Assembly (NCBI GenBank): GCA_024403175.1
Contig: JAKSSI010000038.1
Span: forward strand, 1 to 9,394
DNA from: Clostridia bacterium
GTDB lineage: Bacteria > Bacillota_A > Clostridia > Peptostreptococcales > Anaerovoracaceae
DNA length: 9,394 bases
Reading direction: 5' to 3'
A program made the position numbers and the translations under genes. Positions within the stretch are counted from its first letter, which is position 1. Every line of letters begins with the position of its first letter. Shown here in pieces: positions 6,325 through 9,394 of the stretch. Under the pieces are notes generated by a model. It was not told the origin of the DNA, searched no databases, and saw nothing but the letters and a program-made list of their open reading frames with translations.

Positions 6325-7342
6325 GATAGGAGTCGCGGCAGCCGTCTTCGATGCTGTACTTTGCGGTCCAGCCGAGGACTTCTTTTGCTTTGCTTACATC
6401 GGCGTAGCATGTTGCAATGTCGCCGGCGCGGCGTGGTGCGATTTCGTAGTTAATCTTAATGTCATTTGCCTTTTCAAAAGCGGCAACAATGTCAAGAACG
6501 CTTACGCCCTTTCCTGTACCGAGATTGAAAACTTCGCAACCTTTATGTTCAAGTGCATAATCAAGCGCTGCCTTATGGCCGCTTGCAAGATCCATTACAT
6601 GAATGTAATCTCTTACGCCTGTTCCGTCTGGTGTTGGATAATCGTTACCAAAGACTGAAAGCTTTGGTCGAATTCCCTTTGCAACCTGAACTATATATGG
6701 CATTAAGTTATTTGGAACACCCTTTGGCTGCTCTGCAAGAAGTCCGCTTTTGTGAGCTCCGATTGGGTTGAAATATCTAAGAAGTACAACTGAGAGCTCT
6801 GGGTCTGCCTTTGCAGCATCCTGAAGAATCTGCTCAATCATAAACTTTGTCTGTCCGTAAGGATTTGTGCAACCACCTGTTGGCTCGCTTTCCTTAAACG
6901 GAACATTTTCGCTACTGCCATATACTGTGGCAGAACTGCTGAAAATAATATTATGGCAATTGTGAGCGCGCATTGCTTTAAGAAGCGCAACTGTGCTACC
7001 AATGTTATTTCCGTAGTATTCGAGCGGCTTTTCGACACTTTCGCCTACAGCCTTAAGACCGGCAAAGTGGATAACTGCATTAATAGGTGTAGCCACATAC
7101 TGTCCGCCTGGATGAGGCCTTGTGCTGCATTCATCGAACACTTTGTTAATCGCATCTTCATCGCAGCAATCAGCTTCAAAGAATGCAGGGCGAACGCCTG
7201 TAATTTGTTCAATTTTATCTACGGCATCGGCTTCGGAATTGCAAAGGTTGTCCATAAGTACAACTTCCATACCGGCTTCGATTAATTCTACCGCTGTATG
7301 GCTTCCGATATATCCTGTTCCACCTGTTAATAATATGCTCAT
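6314..7342 (-). CDS. galE: UDP-glucose 4-epimerase with an internal insertion and a shortened C-terminus
   Basis: GalE is a cytoplasmic NAD-dependent epimerase (extended short-chain dehydrogenase family) that interconverts UDP-glucose and UDP-galactose for the Leloir pathway and for surface glycans. The 342-residue protein shows the Rossmann motif TGGTGYIG (6-13), HFAGLKAVGES (92-102), FSSSATVYG (134-142, with Ser137 matching E. coli Ser124) and the catalytic YGQTK (Tyr162, Lys166). All motifs after residue 90 are shifted by 13 relative to E. coli GalE. This points to a 13-residue insertion around residues 73-86 (TRPHPGGQYVATP). The end is CRDSYRAK-stop, about nine residues short of the usual WQSxNPxGY-type tail, and the last codons fall in a tandem duplication next to a palindromic repeat. 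The ribosome binding site AAGTAGGT (7349-7356) is 6 bases before the ATG. Catalytic residues are present, so activity is plausible. No galK or galT lies nearby. Confidence 0.95.
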   Translation of the reverse strand: MSILLTGGTGYIGSHTAVELIEAGMEVVLMDNLCNSEADAVDKIEQITGVRPAFFEADCCDEDAINKVFDECSTRPHPGGQYVATPINAVIHFAGLKAVGESVEKPLEYYGNNIGSTVALLKAMRAHNCHNIIFSSSATVYGSSENVPFKESEPTGGCTNPYGQTKFMIEQILQDAAKADPELSVVLLRYFNPIGAHKSGLLAEQPKGVPNNLMPYIVQVAKGIRPKLSVFGNDYPTPDGTGVRDYIHVMDLASGHKAALDYALEHKGCEVFNLGTGKGVSVLDIVAAFEKANDIKINYEIAPRRAGDIATCYADVSKAKEVLGWTAKYSIEDGCRDSYRAK

Positions 7343-7362
7343 AATTTTACCTACTTATACAA

Positions 7363-7373
7363 AGTATAGAATA
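7363..7373 (-). promoter_or_regulatory. Possible -10 region of galE
   Basis: On the minus strand TATTCT (7368-7373), preceded by TGG in extended -10 style, overlaps TATACT (7363-7368), about 20-30 bases before the galE start. No good -35 element is seen 16-18 bases further upstream. A terminator-like hairpin upstream (7455-7538) makes a separate galE promoter necessary or at least likely. Confidence 0.35.
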
Positions 7374-7427
7374 CCACAAAATGATGTTTATTGCACTAAA
7401 AAAAGATATTTTATGATTTCTAAGTGG

Positions 7428-7443
7428 CACGCTCTCGCTAAGC
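7428..7443. repeat. 16-base tag repeat, copy B (CACGCTCTCGCTAAGC)
   Basis: This is identical to 6101-6116 and in the same orientation. Here it lies just outside the large hairpin, 11 bases from its base, whereas copy A lies inside the outer stem of its hairpin. Confidence 0.85.
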
Positions 7444-7454
7444 AAAACTAATTT

Positions 7455-7538
7455 AAAAATCCGGGTCCTGCCATTTCGGAGTTCTCATCTCTCGCTTCGC
7501 AGCGATATGAGAATCTCCTCAATGTCACCCGGATTTTT
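7455..7538 (-). terminator. Bidirectional terminator-like long hairpin with GNRA-type tip
   Basis: A perfect 12-bp outer stem, AAAAATCCGGGT (7455-7466) with ACCCGGATTTTT (7527-7538), encloses GGAG/CTCC (7478-7481, 7515-7518), TTCTCAT/ATGAGAA (7482-7488, 7507-7513) and TCGCT/AGCGA (7492-7496, 7501-7505). The minus-strand tetraloop is GCGA, a GNRA loop. On the minus strand the GC-rich arm ends in TTTTTAAATT, and on the plus strand in TTTTTT, so it fits termination in either direction. It lies downstream of the yczE-like gene and upstream of galE. It is much more elaborate than the simple terminator at 2623-2652. Confidence 0.75.
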
Positions 7539-7549
7539 TATAGCCGTTT

Positions 7550-7608
7550 ATTTCTTGGTTTGTGATTCTTCCATCGCCTTTGGCTCGGAACAATCTACAA
7601 ACAGAAAT
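7550..7608 (-). repeat. Core repeat hairpin, copy 3 (downstream of the yczE-like gene)
   Basis: ATTTCT (7550-7555) pairs with AGAAAT (7603-7608), and after a TG bulge GTTTGT (7558-7563) pairs with ACAAAC (7597-7602). The core (7566-7593) has the same pairing as the other copies, with tip loop TTT instead of TAC. Compared with copy 2, the stem pair A6241-T6283 has become T7559-A7601, a compensatory swap. It begins five bases after the stop codon of the yczE-like gene on the minus strand. Confidence 0.85.
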
Positions 7609-7613
7609 TGCAC

Positions 7614-8255
7614 TTACTTTTTAAATACTATTTTCTTTGTGAATTTCGCAATTTGGCCAACTGCTACAGCGGCGAAGACTGTTCCTTCACGAACGCCTAC
7701 TACCTTGTGCATTGCAACGAGGCTGATAATTATTGCAAGTGCAACGATTATAACGTCCTGGCAAGACTTTACATTGCCGAACTTCTTGTTGTACTTTGTT
7801 GCAATTGTGTAGCCGAGGCCTTCAAGAGCTACCATCATAACATTAGCCTCGACCTCAAATGTAACGCCTACACCAATAAGCACTGTTCCAAGAATGCAGT
7901 AAAGCCACTGGTGCAGATATGTTGGGCAATTAACTGTGCCTACCACCATAATCGCAAAGTCTGTAATAAATCCGAAGATTACAGCCAAAAGAAGCTGTCC
8001 AAGGTTAATTGGGTTGAAATCCTTACGAAGTATAAGAATCTGCAGAAGGAGCGCTGTTGAGTGAACTATAACTGTCCAATTCCCAACTGTAAGTGGAGTG
8101 AACTGAGAGAACACATATGGCAAACTGGATACTGGAGATGTACCAAGACTTGCCTGAATTGAGTATGCAATTCCGAAGTTAATCAGAACCATTCCCAAAA
8201 GAAGCATCAATATATTTTTTACTGTTAATCTTTCTTTAAATTCTTGAAATTTCAT
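7614..8255 (-). CDS. YczE/YyaS/YitT-type integral membrane protein
   Basis: This 213-residue polytopic membrane protein has about five to six hydrophobic segments (near residues 15-35, 58-77, 87-107, 117-134, 167-184 and 190-203). It shows the family signatures IQASLGTSPVSSLPY (33-47), after the first segment, and VGVREGTVFAAVAVG (186-200) near the end. The biochemical function of this family is not established, so none is assigned. It starts 15 bases after the stop of the TSUP gene, with AAAGG (8266-8270) 10 bases before the ATG. The two membrane genes are therefore one operon and may be translationally coupled. The last codons and stop (AAG TAA) directly abut core repeat copy 3 and resemble the corresponding edge at galE (AAG TAG). 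A shared transport or envelope role with the upstream exporter is only a guess. Confidence 0.85.
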   Translation of the reverse strand: MKFQEFKERLTVKNILMLLLGMVLINFGIAYSIQASLGTSPVSSLPYVFSQFTPLTVGNWTVIVHSTALLLQILILRKDFNPINLGQLLLAVIFGFITDFAIMVVGTVNCPTYLHQWLYCILGTVLIGVGVTFEVEANVMMVALEGLGYTIATKYNKKFGNVKSCQDVIIVALAIIISLVAMHKVVGVREGTVFAAVAVGQIAKFTKKIVFKK

Positions 8256-8270
8256 AGGGTTTGGGCCTTT

Positions 8271-9020
8271 CTAGAAGAATAATTCACTAACAACTTTAAT
8301 GATAAAGATAATAAGTACAATTAAAATTACCGGTTTTACAATTTTTTCTCCGCCGCTTGTAAACTGTCTTGCGCCAAGGTAATTACCTGCAAGGCTGAAG
8401 CATCCAGCCGCGATTCCCAGAGGGAAAACTACTTGTGCGTTTATAAGGTAAACAGCAAGTGCAGAGATATTTGATGTAAAGTTTAGGGCCTTTGTAAGGC
8501 CGTTGGCTTTCTGAAGATCAAGCTTTGCAATAGCTCCTAAAAGAAGAATCAGGAAAGTTCCTGTTCCCGGGCCATAAAAGCCGTCGTACATTCCGATAAC
8601 AAAAGCCACCAGCATGCAAATGGCAATGGTCAGCTTCTTAGAAAGAGGCTTTCCGCTTGGCTTAAAGTCCTTTTTAGTAAGCACGTACAAAGCGGTCAGC
8701 GGAAGAACTACCAGCATTATCATCTTGAACAGTCTATCATCTACTCTTAATGCAATGTTTGCACCTATGTTAGATCCAAGAAATGCACATGGCACACAAA
8801 ACAGTGCATGAAGATAAGGAATAAATCCGCTTCTTGCATATTTAATTGTAGTAAGAGTTGTGCCCATGCACGAACTCATTTTATTGGTGGCCAGACAGTT
8901 AGTCATAGGCATGCCGGTGAAAATGTAAGCAGGAAGTGAAATAAGTCCGCCGCCTCCGGCAATTGCATCAATAAAGCCCGCTAAAAACACAAGCGGGCAA
9001 ACTATCAGGAATTTAAGCAT
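8271..9020 (-). CDS. TauE/SafE (TSUP) family sulfite/anion exporter-like membrane protein
   Basis: TSUP proteins are inner-membrane transporters linked to export of sulfite, sulfoacetate and related anions or organosulfur compounds. This 249-residue protein is the normal length and is almost entirely hydrophobic. It carries the duplicated family motif: GFIDAIAGGGGLISLP (15-30) in the first half and GMYDGFYGPGTGTF (143-156) in the second. Further typical features are ATNKMSS (44-50) and KALNFTSN (177-184). The ATG has AAAGGTG (9031-9037) 10 bases upstream, and a good promoter lies 40-69 bases upstream, so this is the first gene of its operon. The yczE-like gene follows. The substrate cannot be read from the sequence, and no sulfur-metabolism gene is nearby to suggest one. 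Confidence 0.92.
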   Translation of the reverse strand: MLKFLIVCPLVFLAGFIDAIAGGGGLISLPAYIFTGMPMTNCLATNKMSSCMGTTLTTIKYARSGFIPYLHALFCVPCAFLGSNIGANIALRVDDRLFKMIMLVVLPLTALYVLTKKDFKPSGKPLSKKLTIAICMLVAFVIGMYDGFYGPGTGTFLILLLGAIAKLDLQKANGLTKALNFTSNISALAVYLINAQVVFPLGIAAGCFSLAGNYLGARQFTSGGEKIVKPVILIVLIIFIIKVVSELFF

Positions 9021-9059
9021 TCAATATAAACACCTTTCCGGTAAATTTCGTAACGAATT

Positions 9060-9089
9060 ATTATAACCTTAGAACACTAAAAATAGCAA
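9060..9089 (-). promoter_or_regulatory. Sigma-A-type promoter of the TSUP-yczE operon
   Basis: On the minus strand a perfect TATAAT (9060-9065) lies 18 bases downstream of TTGCTA (9084-9089; four of six matches to TTGACA). Transcription would start near 9053, leaving a leader of about 33 bases before the ATG at 9020. Confidence 0.65.
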
Positions 9090-9163
9090 ATTTGAATTAT
9101 AAAACAATGCACTCATACCGCTAAGTAGTTTGTTTTTCTTATATATCCATTTTCGAAGGGCTG

Positions 9164-9314
9164 TTACTGAAAAATCATTAAAATTTATTGGTTTTCAGTA
9201 AAATTAGCTAATTTCGGTCTGTAATAGCTTTATTTATAAGCCAAGAAACAACTTTTACTGAGATTTTTAATAAAGTAAGACGTTTTCAGTAAAAATAGTA
9301 TTTTTTTTACTGAA
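9164..9314. promoter_or_regulatory. Array of five TCAGTAA-centred sites (operator-like)
   Basis: The heptamer TCAGTAA, usually inside TTTTCAGTAAAA, occurs at about 9164-9174 (reverse), 9192-9204 (forward), 9253-9263 (reverse), 9283-9295 (forward) and 9301-9315 (reverse). CAGT core centres are 30, 61, 30 and 22 bases apart. The first two and the next two form equal units (28 bases from site start to site start in both), repeated with a period of 91 bases. Neighbouring sites can pair as hairpins, most strongly TTCAGTAAAAA (9285-9295) with TTTTTACTGAA (9304-9314). No gene is seen between 9021 and 9394. The array may serve the TSUP operon or a divergent plus-strand gene beyond the window. The regulator is unknown. 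Confidence 0.6.
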
Positions 9315-9394
9315 CTTGGTTTGATAATGATTCTTTTTCTGCAAATTTCGCTAGTTTAGCAAACTGTTTCCGCGCCTAGCGGCAAGCGGCTTTC
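9315..9394. other. Window-edge non-coding stretch with a small hairpin and a GC-rich end
   Basis: No gene is visible here. AGTTT (9353-9357) and AAACT (9361-9365) form a 5-bp hairpin, and the last 25 bases turn abruptly GC-rich with a direct AGCGGC/AAGCGGC repeat. AAATTTCGCT (9343-9352) matches 6288-6297 at the outer edge of core repeat copy 2. It could be the start of a further repeat unit cut by the window edge, but ten bases of an A/T-rich word are weak evidence. Confidence 0.3.

Noticed and set aside
6142..7593. CRISPR array
   Set aside because: There are only three cores at uneven distances, one over 1.3 kb away, with a gene between and long self-complementary arms. There is no repeat-spacer periodicity.
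6096..7608. Insertion sequence or transposon carrying galE
   Set aside because: No transposase, terminal inverted repeats bounding the segment or target duplications are seen. The flanking units are direct repeats of small palindromes.
9164..9314. Iteron-type replication origin
   Set aside because: The repeats alternate in orientation, no replication initiator gene is nearby, and the genes are ordinary chromosomal ones. A regulator array fits better.

Overview
The window looks like a chromosomal segment from an anaerobic Bacillota bacterium, most likely of class Clostridia. The evidence is strong AGGAGG-type ribosome binding sites, sigma-A-type promoters, an LctP/GlcD lactate pair, an EF-G-like paralogue and a YczE-type membrane protein. 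The genus cannot be fixed from the sequence alone. All recognisable protein genes lie on the minus strand, so the biological reading order is from high to low coordinates.

Reading 9394 to 1: a 374-base non-coding stretch holds five copies of a TCAGTAA-centred motif in alternating orientation, then a good promoter. That promoter drives a two-gene membrane operon: a TauE/SafE (TSUP) anion exporter-like protein (9020-8271) and, 15 bases later, a YczE/YyaS/YitT-type membrane protein (8255-7614). A compact palindromic repeat unit follows, then galE (7342-6314, UDP-glucose 4-epimerase), then a second copy of the same type of unit. After that come asnS (6028-4628, asparaginyl-tRNA synthetase) and an EF-G-like translational GTPase (4578-2692), probably cotranscribed and closed by an intrinsic terminator at about 2623-2652. 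A new promoter at 2563-2591 starts a lactate module: a GlcD-type FAD-linked lactate/glycolate dehydrogenase (2518-1103) and an LctP lactate permease (1016 to beyond the window edge). These two would import lactate and oxidise it to pyruvate.

The genes are mostly housekeeping or ordinary metabolism. The unusual material is intergenic. Two repeat units of about 180-200 bp lie in the same orientation on either side of galE. Each carries, in the same order, a 16-base tag, a large GC-rich hairpin and a long imperfect hairpin with a conserved apical core. Two of the core hairpins differ at only four positions: two are a compensatory base-pair swap in the stem and two lie in the apical triloop. A third copy of the core has unrelated arms that are still complementary to each other. 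This is direct evidence that the folded structure is kept. The units abut the 3' ends of galE and the yczE-like gene and appear to supply their stop codons. GalE also carries a 13-residue internal insertion and lacks the usual C-terminal tail.

Secondary points of interest are the TCAGTAA motif array, an 11-codon leader ORF with a strong ribosome binding site just before asnS, and the non-canonical switch residues of the EF-G-like protein.
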